A DNA stretch of 64,000 bases. Origin: Stieleria mannarensis. Its GTDB lineage: Bacteria > Planctomycetota > Planctomycetia > Pirellulales > Pirellulaceae. Below are positions 9,549-18,468 of the stretch, one piece after another. The notes under the pieces are model-generated. The model had not been told where the DNA came from. It did not search any database and saw nothing but the letters and a program-made list of their open reading frames with translations. The DNA lies in contig NZ_JACEHH010000002.1 in the NCBI RefSeq assembly GCF_014154935.1, positions 248,001 to 312,000 on the forward strand. Direction: 5' to 3'. The stretch's first letter is position 1; each line of letters begins with the position of its first letter. The position numbers and the translations under genes were made by a program.

Positions 9549-10819
9549 TGTCTTGATCCGCCGGGTCCGGCCGGACTGAATCCTTCGGACTCGCCGGCAA
9601 TCCGCAAAGGTTCATCGGACTCCGACCTCGGAATCCCCAACAGTGATCGGACCCCCGCAGCGAAGGCCCGGGCTGTCAGTACTTCGCGGGCCACACGGCA
9701 TGACGCTTCTGCCTGGTCGACACGAAACGACTTATCCGTCGCCAGCAATCGCAGCGACCTCTCGATCGCACCGAGATCGTCGGCGTCACACACGGCGCCG
9801 AAATGGTGTGTTTCACAAAACGGTCGCAGTGAGCCCTTTCTCGGAGCCTGGACCAGAATCGGTCGCCCCGTTGCGACGTAACTGCTTAATTTTGTCGGAA
9901 AGGACAAACGTGTCAGCGGATCGTTTTCAGGTGCGGAGGACTGTGGCAAATAGAGCACGTCACAACTGGACATGATCTCGTGTGTCTCTTCGGGTGGTCG
10001 CCAGCCGTAGAACCGACATTCGGCGTTGGATCGCGACCGAAATTCGATGCGCCCTCCGACGACCACCAGCACGATCCGTTTGCCATCGATCGTCCATCCA
10101 AGATTGTCACAGCACTGTTGAAGAATGCGCCATTCGTGATGACAATACATGGATCCCGACAGCCCGATCCGGAATTCCGATGGATGGCTCGGCGCCCACC
10201 GCGGTTGCAACGCCTCTGTATCTACGCCAAGACGAATGACGATCGGCGAATTCTTGACGTGGGGCCGATAGGCTTCTCGCATCTGTTCACAGATGACGGC
10301 GGTTCGGTCCGCCCGCGCCAGAAGTCTCCGGAATCGACCGACAGTGCGGCGTCGCGTGAGGCGATCACAATTCCGCTGCAAACACAAATGCTCTGCGTCG
10401 TCCCAAACCTGGACCAGAAGCCGACACCGTATCGCCGGCAACAACGCGGTCGCGACATCGATCGTCGCCAGGCTGTTGAGGATCAGCCAGAGTTGCTCGG
10501 GGGGATTCTGATTCAGGTATTGACGCAATCTCTCCGCCAAGACTTCGATGGCTCGATCATAGACCGTCTGCCGGCGTCGAAGCCTCTTGATGGTCCCGGC
10601 GATCCCCTTGTGGATAGGATCGTAGAATTCGTCGACCGGGTCAAAAAACGTCACGGAGGAAGTGTGCGTTTTCGTCACCGATTCACGAACGGCGGGGGCC
10701 AGGATGGACGCAATCCTGACCGGTTGCACGTCTTCGCAACCGAGCATGGCCTGAATCAAGACGCCACCGACACCCGGCGTGCCAGGCGCACTGGACGTCA
10801 ATAGTGTGGTTGAATCCAT
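9545..10819 (-). CDS. GT4-like glycosyltransferase
   Basis: 424 residues from ATG 10819 (a TTG at 10837 is an alternative). An N-terminal glycine loop is present (GTPGVGGVLIQAM), and the donor domain has SPIVIRLGVDTEAL near 195, GLSGSMYCHHEW, and DVLYLPQ...RLSFPTKLSSYVATGRP near 310. The last block matches the KLxxYxAxGxP pattern of GT4 enzymes that bind nucleotide sugars. The first 18 codons of the long form lack family similarity. It follows an 18-bp perfect hairpin (10849-10866) in the gap to the upstream methyltransferase. Confidence 0.8.
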   Translation of the reverse strand: MDSTTLLTSSAPGTPGVGGVLIQAMLGCEDVQPVRIASILAPAVRESVTKTHTSSVTFFDPVDEFYDPIHKGIAGTIKRLRRRQTVYDRAIEVLAERLRQYLNQNPPEQLWLILNSLATIDVATALLPAIRCRLLVQVWDDAEHLCLQRNCDRLTRRRTVGRFRRLLARADRTAVICEQMREAYRPHVKNSPIVIRLGVDTEALQPRWAPSHPSEFRIGLSGSMYCHHEWRILQQCCDNLGWTIDGKRIVLVVVGGRIEFRSRSNAECRFYGWRPPEETHEIMSSCDVLYLPQSSAPENDPLTRLSFPTKLSSYVATGRPILVQAPRKGSLRPFCETHHFGAVCDADDLGAIERSLRLLATDKSFRVDQAEASCRVAREVLTARAFAAGVRSLLGIPRSESDEPLRIAGESEGFSPAGPGGSRH

Positions 10820-10848
10820 GATCCGCTCAGATCGCAACTGTCATCGGC

Positions 10849-10866
10849 TGGGGCGATTTCGCCCCA
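10849..10866. other. Perfect 8-bp inverted repeat between two cluster genes
   Basis: TGGGGCGA-TT-TCGCCCCA, a GC-rich hairpin in the 63-bp gap between the methyltransferase (10883) and the glycosyltransferase start (10819). There is no T-run on either side, so it is not a classical terminator; an mRNA processing or attenuation role is possible. Confidence 0.5.
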
Positions 10867-10882
10867 CGGCGGCAACCGCAAC

Positions 10883-11611
10883 TCATCTTTCGAACAGACA
10901 ATCGCACTGCAGGATCCGCCCATCGGCCCTACTGACCCATTGATCAACATTGCCTCGGTAGTGAAAGCCCATCGTTCTCATCCGTCCGTACAGTTCATCG
11001 AAGGTCGGCGCATCCTTGTAGAGCGACTGCAACGAGACTTCCATGACGACCGCCTCCGCATTGGCGATGGTTTCAGCTCCGCCCTCGATCACTTCACGTT
11101 CAAATCCTTGAACATCAATCTTTACGAAAACCGGTGGCTCGAGCGGTTCGGCAAAGACATCGTCCAACCGCTGAATCTCGATCGTCTCGACCCATGACTC
11201 GGAAGTGTGCGGCAGTTCCTCTCGATGCAACGAATTCATTTCCAATAGGGAACTACTGGGCGAGGACTGATTGTGGTGGATCTGGGATTTGCCGGTGCTG
11301 CTTCCGAGGGCCGTCCGAATCAAGCGATGCGGCGCCAACTCAGCGGAGAGTTTTTCCAGTACATCGGCGCAATCGGCAAGCGGCTCGAACGAGACCAGAA
11401 GTGCATCCGAATTCCAATGGCGAGCGATCCGAGCAAACTGGCCCACATTGGCGCCGATATCGAGAATGGTCTGTGCGTTGTATCGCTGCAAGAATCTCCA
11501 CTTTTCGAGGCTTCTTGCTTCTTGCTCCGCTTTCTTGATTGCCGGTAGCGCGCTGATCCGTCGGACGTCCCACCCGGCGTATCGCAATGTGTTTAAGATC
11601 ATTCTTCGCAT
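10883..11611 (-). CDS. FkbM-family methyltransferase
   Basis: 242 residues with SAM motif I TILDIGANVGQFARIA near residue 50, LLVSFEPLADC near 74 and the family motif FVKIDVQGFEREVIEGG near 162, followed by VVMEVSL. This is the classical FkbM arrangement. The ATG at 11611 overlaps the end of the Wzt-like ATPase gene by 13 bp, pointing to co-translation with the exporter. It could methylate the terminal sugar: in known Wzt-dependent O-antigens, chain end methylation controls length and is read by the Wzt C-terminal domain (knowledge of E. coli O8/O9a), which makes this pairing suggestive but unproven. Confidence 0.88.
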   Translation of the reverse strand: MRRMILNTLRYAGWDVRRISALPAIKKAEQEARSLEKWRFLQRYNAQTILDIGANVGQFARIARHWNSDALLVSFEPLADCADVLEKLSAELAPHRLIRTALGSSTGKSQIHHNQSSPSSSLLEMNSLHREELPHTSESWVETIEIQRLDDVFAEPLEPPVFVKIDVQGFEREVIEGGAETIANAEAVVMEVSLQSLYKDAPTFDELYGRMRTMGFHYRGNVDQWVSRADGRILQCDCLFER

Positions 11612-12906
11612 GAGTGCACGGCGTCAGACCGAACCTGATTCAATTGTTGCAGCTGGACCATTCCCCAAGCCGGGTTCCAATGAGCCGGCCCTCCCGAACC
11701 TGAAAGCGCCCCGATTCCGACGCCAAAGGGCAACACATCACTCAGTGAATCGTGCAATCGGGTTGCAGCCGATCGGAAGTCGGTAATCGAGATCGCACAG
11801 TGGTATCGGCCCGGAGCCAGGTTGAAATGACTGACCAACGGGTACGTCTTCGTTTGCCCCTTTTCGGGTGCCGGCAGGATCTCACTGAAAGTGCTGCCGA
11901 CGGGCGTCTTGTCATCGGTCATGACGGTGATTGCGACTTGAAGTTTCTCACAATCGTCATGGGCTGTGATGGCTGCCTCCATTGCGAACTCACCTGTCAT
12001 TGGCAGACAACCGGACTCATCAAGCCCGGCCAATCGCAGATCGGTGAATCGCAGTTTTTGGTCCAGTCCGCTGAAGGCTCGTGGGGCATCGGCGATCGAC
12101 ACGTCGGAGTCTTCTCCGATCAGGTTTTCCTCGACATACTTTGTGACACCTTGTTGAGTCGGTCCGTCAAAAATCAGCCGACCGTGCGACAACACGACGG
12201 TGCGCGTGGTCAGGCTACGGATCGAAGCGAGGTTGTGGCTGACAAATAGCACGGTCTTTCCGGATTCGGCGACCGATTTCATTTTGCCCAGGCAGCGTTT
12301 TTGAAACTCGATGTCGCCGACCGCCAACACCTCGTCGACGATCAGGATTTCCGGATCCAGGTGTGCGGCGACGGCGAATCCCAGCCGCACCTTCATGCCG
12401 CTACTGTAACGCTTGACCGGAGTGTCCAGGAATTTCTCCACCCCCGCGAACTCCACGATCGCATCGAGCTGTTCGCGGACCTCGCGTCGGGTCATCCCTA
12501 AAATGGTTCCGTTCAGGAAAACGTTCTCGCGTCCGGTCAATTCGGGATGGAACCCCGTCCCCACCTCAAGCAGACTAGCCACGCGGCCGAAAAGCTCCAC
12601 CCGACCTTCGGTCGGATACGTGATGCGGCTGAGCAACTTCAGAAGTGTACTCTTCCCGGCACCATTTTTTCCGATCACGCCAACGACTTCGCCCTGCCCG
12701 ACGCGGAAATTGATGTCGCGCAAAGCCCAAAAGTGTCCATCCTCGACGCGGTCAGGTTCGGCGATCATGCTCCCGCCATCTTTCCAACCGCCCTTCCCGA
12801 TCAGTCGCCCCGCCAATCGGTTCGCGAGATCGCGCACGCTTCGCGCATGCGTCAATCCCAACTGGTACCGTTTGCTTAGCCCGTCAATCTGAATGGAATC
12901 GCTCAC
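11599..12906 (-). CDS. wzt: Polysaccharide ABC exporter ATPase with C-terminal sugar-recognition-like domain (Wzt)
   Basis: 435 residues from GTG 12906 (upstream TTG codons are alternatives). The ATPase domain has Walker A GKNGAGKSTLL near 79, signature YSSGMKVRLGFAVA near 155, Walker B PEILIVDEVLAVGD and switch VLFVSHN. The first 60 residues hold the long insertion typical of the Wzt/TagH class before the A-loop. Residues 270-435 form a beta-rich extra domain (LRFTDLRLAGLDE.., PGRYHCAISI) like the carbohydrate-binding domain of O8/O9a Wzt. It works with the permease at 12933-13772 to export an undecaprenyl-linked glycan over the inner membrane. Confidence 0.9.
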   Translation of the reverse strand: MSDSIQIDGLSKRYQLGLTHARSVRDLANRLAGRLIGKGGWKDGGSMIAEPDRVEDGHFWALRDINFRVGQGEVVGVIGKNGAGKSTLLKLLSRITYPTEGRVELFGRVASLLEVGTGFHPELTGRENVFLNGTILGMTRREVREQLDAIVEFAGVEKFLDTPVKRYSSGMKVRLGFAVAAHLDPEILIVDEVLAVGDIEFQKRCLGKMKSVAESGKTVLFVSHNLASIRSLTTRTVVLSHGRLIFDGPTQQGVTKYVEENLIGEDSDVSIADAPRAFSGLDQKLRFTDLRLAGLDESGCLPMTGEFAMEAAITAHDDCEKLQVAITVMTDDKTPVGSTFSEILPAPEKGQTKTYPLVSHFNLAPGRYHCAISITDFRSAATRLHDSLSDVLPFGVGIGALSGSGGPAHWNPAWGMVQLQQLNQVRSDAVHSCEE

Positions 12907-12932
12907 GGAATCAATGGTTCTTCCCAATGTCC

Positions 12933-13772
12933 TCAAATGATGTCGGCAAACGTCGTTTCAACTTTTCGGAAATAGGCCACCCCCGAAACGAGCACGACGA
13001 GCAAGACGAGCATCGAGATACCCATCGTGCCCCAATTCGGCTGCACGCTGCCGAGCAACGCCCATCGGAATCCTTCGATCACGCCGACCATCGGATTCAG
13101 TGCATAGAGCGTGCGGTACTGCTGCGGAACCAGATCGATCGGATAGACGATCGGACACAGATACATCCAGATCTGAACAAGAAAAGGTACTGCCATCGCA
13201 ATGTCACGGAATTTCACATTTAATGCGGTCATCCAAATGCCGAATGCCAACGCCGTCACCACCATGATCAAAATGAACAGCGGCAGCAACAATAGCTCCG
13301 GCCCCGGCGTATAGCGGTACAGAACCATCAGTCCGATCAAAACGACGAATTGGAGCGCCAGCTCGACCAAACCCACGGCCACTTTAGCGAGCGGCAACAC
13401 CAAACGCGGGAAATAGACCTTCGTCAACAACGCACTGCCATCGACGACACTCGTCGTGACCCCGATCAGGGAGCTAGAGAAGTACATCCATGGCATTAAT
13501 CCGGCGAACGCGAAGATCGGATAAGGGACATCCGTTTCGATTCTGACAAAAATGCTGAAGACCAAGGTGAAAATGGCGGCGGTCAGCAACGGTCGAAAGA
13601 TCGCCCATCCGTATCCGATGACGCTCTGACGGAATCGTGCCGAAATGTCACGCATTGTCAGCAATAAGAGTAGGTCGCGGTATCGCCACACCTCTGCCAA
13701 GTCTAATGAGAACCAACCGGAGGGTGGTTCGATGACCGTGGACGCTCTTGTGTCCGGTGCCGTTGTATTCAT
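12933..13772 (-). CDS. wzm: ABC-2 type polysaccharide export permease (Wzm)
   Basis: 279 residues with about six transmembrane helices. The N-terminal amphipathic part (EVWRYRDLLLLLTMRDISARFRQS) and VIGYGWAIFRPLLTAAIFTLVFS near 50 are the standard start of Wzm/TagG permeases, and LCPIVYPIDLVPQQYRTLYALNPMVGVIEGFRWA near 205 is the conserved end block. Paired directly with the ATPase gene (its stop TGA overlaps the TTGA of the long ATPase form), it forms the inner-membrane channel for the cluster's lipid-linked glycan. Confidence 0.93.
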   Translation of the reverse strand: MNTTAPDTRASTVIEPPSGWFSLDLAEVWRYRDLLLLLTMRDISARFRQSVIGYGWAIFRPLLTAAIFTLVFSIFVRIETDVPYPIFAFAGLMPWMYFSSSLIGVTTSVVDGSALLTKVYFPRLVLPLAKVAVGLVELALQFVVLIGLMVLYRYTPGPELLLLPLFILIMVVTALAFGIWMTALNVKFRDIAMAVPFLVQIWMYLCPIVYPIDLVPQQYRTLYALNPMVGVIEGFRWALLGSVQPNWGTMGISMLVLLVVLVSGVAYFRKVETTFADII

Positions 13773-13801
13773 TGGAACGTGAGTTGCGTTGGAGCTCTAC
13801 G

Positions 13802-14917
13802 TCAGATCAGGTTCGGGAGACTCAGCAAGGGTTGAACACAGTTTCCCCAAGTCAAACCCGACGCTCGCTCTCTCGCTTTCTCGCTCAACTGTTTCCATCG
13901 GGTCTGGTCATCGAGCAGCGATTCCAATGCGTCGGCCGTCCAGGACGGGTCTTCCACCGGACCGAACAGACCGGCGGGCCCGCAGATTTCCGAGATCGCG
14001 CAGCAGTCGGTGCTCACCACCGGTGTCCCGAACGCCATCGCTTCGGCAGACGGGATCCCGTAGGACTCGCAGTGACTCATCAACGCGAAAACCTTGTTGA
14101 TTGCGTATTGGCGATGAAGCTCTTCGTCACTGACCCGGCCGAGAATCTCGACGGCGTCATCGAGTCGCTTCGATCGGACTTGCTCGCGAATCTGACGTTC
14201 GTAATTGGCATCGGGCCAAGGCCCCACCAAGCGAAGCGTTGCCGGAACGTCTCGTTTTCGCAACAATCCGACCGCGTCGACCAGAGTGTGAGCGCCTTTC
14301 CAACTGGCCATCGCCGAAACCGAGAGGATCGAAAAGGGATCACGTTCGAGATCCTTGAATTGCTCGGCGGCCCTGTAGGTGGCATCATTGAGTCCGACAT
14401 AGGCGATTTCGCTGGCGGCTTCCTCGCGGCCCGGATTGCCATTTCGATAAAGCTCCCGCAAATGCCCCGAGATATAGATCATCAACGCCGCTTGTGAGAA
14501 CGCTTGCCCGTATCCGATTCGCTGCATCCGTGCCTTGAACCGTTCTGAAAAGCTACGATGGACGATCGGCCGGTAGCACCATGGATTCTGACAAAGCACT
14601 ACCTGCGGAACGGGGCAACGCGGCGCCAGTGCACCAGAGACATTCAGCATCAGATCGGCACCATCATCGCGGATGACTCTCGGCAAACAGGTCGCCTCCC
14701 ACCATGCTCGCTTCGCCCAATGCCGGTATCGAGTCGAAATAGCAATGCATTGCGTCCCAAGCTGGATCAACTCCTGCGGCGGCGGATTGTCGTCGTAGTG
14801 CAAGACGACCAACTCGTGGTCCGGCAAAGTCTGAAGCGCGTAGGGACGCAGGAACCCGTAAACGACGTGGTTGCCGCTCATGGACCCGATCGAAAGAGTG
14901 TTGACTAGCAGTCGCAT
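13802..14917 (-). CDS. GT4 family glycosyltransferase
   Basis: 371 residues. The donor domain has PFSILSVSAMASWKGAHTLVDAV near 195, ATLRLVGPWPD, and FALMSHCESYGIPSAEAMAFGTPVV near 280, a complete E-x7-E motif, followed by GPAGLFGPVEDPSWTADAL. The N-terminal half shows GSMSGNHVVYGF (glycine loop) and a PRCPVPQVVLCQNPWCY segment seen in mannosyl/rhamnosyl-type GT4 enzymes. Start ATG 14917. It lies between wzm and wecB. Confidence 0.9.
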   Translation of the reverse strand: MRLLVNTLSIGSMSGNHVVYGFLRPYALQTLPDHELVVLHYDDNPPPQELIQLGTQCIAISTRYRHWAKRAWWEATCLPRVIRDDGADLMLNVSGALAPRCPVPQVVLCQNPWCYRPIVHRSFSERFKARMQRIGYGQAFSQAALMIYISGHLRELYRNGNPGREEAASEIAYVGLNDATYRAAEQFKDLERDPFSILSVSAMASWKGAHTLVDAVGLLRKRDVPATLRLVGPWPDANYERQIREQVRSKRLDDAVEILGRVSDEELHRQYAINKVFALMSHCESYGIPSAEAMAFGTPVVSTDCCAISEICGPAGLFGPVEDPSWTADALESLLDDQTRWKQLSEKARERASGLTWGNCVQPLLSLPNLI

Positions 14918-14965
14918 TGGAAATAGTGGTTCAATCGAAAGAGTTCGAACTCGATCGCCCGAGCC

Positions 14966-16045
14966 CTACGCACGCATCAACCTTGCCGCGATTCGCTCGG
15001 CGGCTTTGCCGTCCCACAGCTTGGGGCAATTGCGTTTCGGCGGGTCGGCCTGGACCTCGTTCCACGCCGCAAGCAGGGTGTCTTTTCCCGGTTGGACCAG
15101 TCGGTTGGTGCCCTCGCTGATCGTGATCGGGCGTTCGGTGTTGGGCCGCACCGTCAAACAGGTCACGCCCAGGTAGGTCGTTTCTTCTTGCACGCCTCCG
15201 GAATCGGTCATGACGACCTTGGCCGATCGCATCAGCCCCATGAAATCGAAGTAACCCAGCGGGTCGACCATCCGGATGCCGTCGGCCAACTCGATGCCTT
15301 CGGTTTGCAATCGCGACCGAGTTCTCGGGTGCACGGGAAAAACGACCGGAAGGGTCGCGGCAACTTCGTTGAGCGCCGCAATCAACTCGCCCAACATCCG
15401 CGGATCATCTACGTTGCTCGGCCGGTGCAAGGTCGCCAAGACGAAATCGCCCGCCGTCAGCCCCAGCGTCGACAGAATCTCACTCTGTTCGATCTTGGGC
15501 AAGGCACGGATCAGCGAATCGATCATCACATTGCCCACACAATGAATTCGATCCGCCGGAACGCCCTCGGCGATCAAATTCGCATCCCCGTCGGGCGATG
15601 GGGTCAACAGCAGATCCGAGATCGCATCGGTCACCTTGCGATTGATCTCCTCCGGCATCGTGTTGTCACGCGACCGCAACCCTGCTTCCACGTGAGCGAT
15701 CGGCACGCCGATTTTTGACGCCACCAGCGAACACGCGACGGTCGAATTCACGTCACCGACGACCACCAGCCAGTCCGGTCGATGTTTCAGGATCACGGGT
15801 TCAAATTCCAACATGATTCGCGCCGTCTGGACCGCATGCGAACCACCGGAGACCCCTAAATGTTCATCGGGTTTGGGTAATTCGAGCTCGCGGAAGAACA
15901 CGTCCGACATCTTTTCGTCAAAGTGCTGGCCGGTGTGGACGAGCGTTTGTTGGACGTCGCTGCCATAGGCATCCAAGGCACGCATGATCGGCGCGATCTT
16001 CATAAAATTCGGTCGTGCACCGACAACGGATAGGATTTTCGTCAT
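14966..16045 (-). CDS. wecB: UDP-N-acetylglucosamine 2-epimerase (non-hydrolysing)
   Basis: 359 residues, close to the usual family length. It catalyses UDP-GlcNAc to UDP-ManNAc. Hallmarks: VVGARPNFMKIAPI near 6, the catalytic stretch HVEAGLRSRDNTMPEEINRK near 115, LATLHRPSNVDD near 205 and TDSGGVQEETTYLGV near 275. ATG 16045 is preferred over a TTG one codon earlier. It supplies ManNAc (or, after oxidation, ManNAcA) to the glycan; no UDP-ManNAc dehydrogenase (WecC) is visible in this window. Confidence 0.95.
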   Translation of the reverse strand: MTKILSVVGARPNFMKIAPIMRALDAYGSDVQQTLVHTGQHFDEKMSDVFFRELELPKPDEHLGVSGGSHAVQTARIMLEFEPVILKHRPDWLVVVGDVNSTVACSLVASKIGVPIAHVEAGLRSRDNTMPEEINRKVTDAISDLLLTPSPDGDANLIAEGVPADRIHCVGNVMIDSLIRALPKIEQSEILSTLGLTAGDFVLATLHRPSNVDDPRMLGELIAALNEVAATLPVVFPVHPRTRSRLQTEGIELADGIRMVDPLGYFDFMGLMRSAKVVMTDSGGVQEETTYLGVTCLTVRPNTERPITISEGTNRLVQPGKDTLLAAWNEVQADPPKRNCPKLWDGKAAERIAARLMRA

Positions 16046-16078
16046 CAACCTTGTACTTGTTTCCAGGGGAGTCGCATT

Positions 16079-18463
16079 TCAATTCAGGAACTGTTCCGCT
16101 TTCGCTTTGCGATCGGGGATGTCGGGGATCACGTCTCGGATAGGAAAATCGGGCAGACGCAGGGATCGCCCGAGGACGCGGGTGACCATCCGTTGATCGA
16201 GCGTCGCGGCACGTTTCCAGGCCTCTGTCGCAGTGTCGTAATCTCCGTGGTTGGCCGCCAATGCCCCCAATCGAAGTTGCAGTTCAGGGGTGTTGCGAAA
16301 CAAGGCGGCGGACTGCTCAATCGCAGCTTTGGTGCGTGAGGGCGTCTGGTGAACAAACTCCAAGTAGACCTGGTCGACCCGCGGGGACATCGCCAGTGGT
16401 CGCCGCCGCAGGGAATCTTCTGCCAACCGCAGGGCGCTGACGTAGGGCGAATCCGGTCGTCGGAACCGAGCATCCAAGGGCAGCGCGGGAACCGGTTTGC
16501 CGGCATCGGTCACGTTTGTCGACAGCGCGGGATCCGACGCCCGCCAGCTGAGTCTTCGTCGCCCCCGTGACGTCAATGCGTACGCCGCCGCTTGATGCGT
16601 TTCGGGCAGCCGCGCCACATTCATAGCCTGTAGCTCCAACAGTCGGCCGCGTTGAAATTCGAGTCGAGTGAGCAGGTCCAGCAGGTCCGGGTGTGGGTGC
16701 CGGTCGGCCAACGTTCGGCAATCGGCCGCGAATGAGTCGAGCCACGCTCGGTCCCTCTGATTTTCCTCCAGCTGAATCTCCGCGGTTCGCACCGCGAAAT
16801 CGACCGCACAGTCGAGTCGAAGCCGAGCGATCGCGATGGCCGCAACGCCCAGCAGCCCGATCGCACAAGCGGTTTGGATCACCCGCTGCCGCATCGGCGT
16901 CGGCGAACGCCACCACGGGCCAGACGCGAGCAACTGCAGCTTGGGTTTGCCGCGTTTGCCGGATTCGACTTGTTCGCTCTGGTTTGCCGCCACAACCACC
17001 AGCGACGACCTCGCGATGATCAGCGGCAGAATCGTCGCGACCGCGATCAGATTGGCGGGCAGAATCAAACCGAAATCGAACATCTGGCTGACGGCGATCA
17101 CGATGCTGAGAAAACACCCGCAAACCCACAGACCATGGTCGATCGGATCGGACGATCGCTGTAAACGTTTCAGACTTGTGACCATCACCCCTGCGGCAAG
17201 GCCCGCCAAAATCAGCCCACCGAGTCCGAGTTCGACCAGCATTTCCAGCCACAGGTTGTCGGCGTGCAAACAATGACGCCAGGGACTGGTCTGCTGCCAG
17301 GGCAAATACGCGTAGCCGTAGGACGCCAGCCCGCTGCCACCGGGGAAGTGTTCCCATGCGGTACGAAGTCCGTCGGGCCAATGAGCCAAACGGGTGTCGC
17401 CGGACAATCGGTCGCTGCCGGCAGAAACCGTTGCGCCGATTTGCCCGATCGTATCTTCGCGAAGTGTCTGTTGGCCGACCGATCCGGTCCTCAAGAGCAC
17501 AACGGCGATCAACGCGACCACCGCGATCGCTGCGAAAATGACGCCCAATCGCGCGATCTTGCGACGCGTTAAAACCGTCGTCGCAATCGCCGCAACCAAC
17601 ATCGCCAACAATCCGCCGCGAGACCCACAGCCCAACACGCCGATCAGACAAACACACAACGTGACGAGCGAGCCGACCAACAGCGGATCGCGCCACCATA
17701 GCCCTTTCAAATTCGTACGTCCGCGGCCCGATTCCGTCGCCGACGAGGCGTCGCGCTGGTGCGCCAGTGCAGTGGTGCGATAGACGAGCAATCCCAACGC
17801 CGTCGCGATCCCGACATTGATCGCCAAGGCCGCGTTGTTTCGGTTCAGAAACGTGCCGAACGGTGCCCCTTCGCCCCCGCTGCGAAAGCTCCACAATTGA
17901 AAGTCGGGGAACAGTCTCCGCCCAAGCCCGATCAACGCGACCGAGCAAGCCCCCAATGCGATCGCCGACAACAGGAAGATTATCCGTCCGCGATGCTGAA
18001 AAACCAGAACCGCAAAAAAGGAGATCAGCAGCGTGATCGTCATGCATGCGAGCGCATGGCGCGAATCGAACGGGGCCAGCGAAATCGGAATCGACTGCGT
18101 TGGATCGATGTTGATGATCTGGCCGGTCCAGGTGATGTAGGCGGAATAGCTTGCCGGGCTGAGCCAAACGACCACACCGGAGGGGAGCGGCACGGTTTGT
18201 AACCAAGCGAAGATCAAACCTGCCAACAACAACCCGGACGCCGCAAAGGCTCGGGGCGCCAGCCGACTCTCGCCGGGACAGCCGATCGAAGCGAATCGGG
18301 CGATCAGGGCGAGCGAACAAGCCGACGCAATTGCGACCGCGGAGGTGTACTTGGTCCATGGCAGGATGCCGCCGAAATCGCTGGCGATGATTCCCGGCGT
18401 GATCGCCAACGCAATCGCGGCGATCCAATAAAGCGATTCCGAAAGACGGTGACGCGAAGACAA
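16079..18463 (-). CDS. O-antigen ligase / polymerase-like membrane protein with helical-repeat C-terminus
   Basis: 794 residues, much longer than a usual WaaL/Wzy (about 400). The first 500 residues hold some ten to twelve hydrophobic helices. A periplasmic segment near 370-410 (HFPGGSGLASYGYAYLPWQQTSPWRHCLHADNLWLEMLVELGLGG, cited by position 17210-17345) carries the H-x-x-x-N-x-x-L-x-x-x-x-E-x-G pattern of the Wzy_C/O-antigen ligase domain. The last 250 residues are soluble, with a late stretch (LRLGALAANHGDYDTATEAWKRA) that looks like a TPR unit. The start is a TTG at 18463 right after the gmd stop. It should polymerise or ligate glycan chains on the periplasmic face. Confidence 0.85.
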   Translation of the reverse strand: MSSRHRLSESLYWIAAIALAITPGIIASDFGGILPWTKYTSAVAIASACSLALIARFASIGCPGESRLAPRAFAASGLLLAGLIFAWLQTVPLPSGVVVWLSPASYSAYITWTGQIINIDPTQSIPISLAPFDSRHALACMTITLLISFFAVLVFQHRGRIIFLLSAIALGACSVALIGLGRRLFPDFQLWSFRSGGEGAPFGTFLNRNNAALAINVGIATALGLLVYRTTALAHQRDASSATESGRGRTNLKGLWWRDPLLVGSLVTLCVCLIGVLGCGSRGGLLAMLVAAIATTVLTRRKIARLGVIFAAIAVVALIAVVLLRTGSVGQQTLREDTIGQIGATVSAGSDRLSGDTRLAHWPDGLRTAWEHFPGGSGLASYGYAYLPWQQTSPWRHCLHADNLWLEMLVELGLGGLILAGLAAGVMVTSLKRLQRSSDPIDHGLWVCGCFLSIVIAVSQMFDFGLILPANLIAVATILPLIIARSSLVVVAANQSEQVESGKRGKPKLQLLASGPWWRSPTPMRQRVIQTACAIGLLGVAAIAIARLRLDCAVDFAVRTAEIQLEENQRDRAWLDSFAADCRTLADRHPHPDLLDLLTRLEFQRGRLLELQAMNVARLPETHQAAAYALTSRGRRRLSWRASDPALSTNVTDAGKPVPALPLDARFRRPDSPYVSALRLAEDSLRRRPLAMSPRVDQVYLEFVHQTPSRTKAAIEQSAALFRNTPELQLRLGALAANHGDYDTATEAWKRAATLDQRMVTRVLGRSLRLPDFPIRDVIPDIPDRKAKAEQFLN

Positions 18464-18468
18464 TCGGT

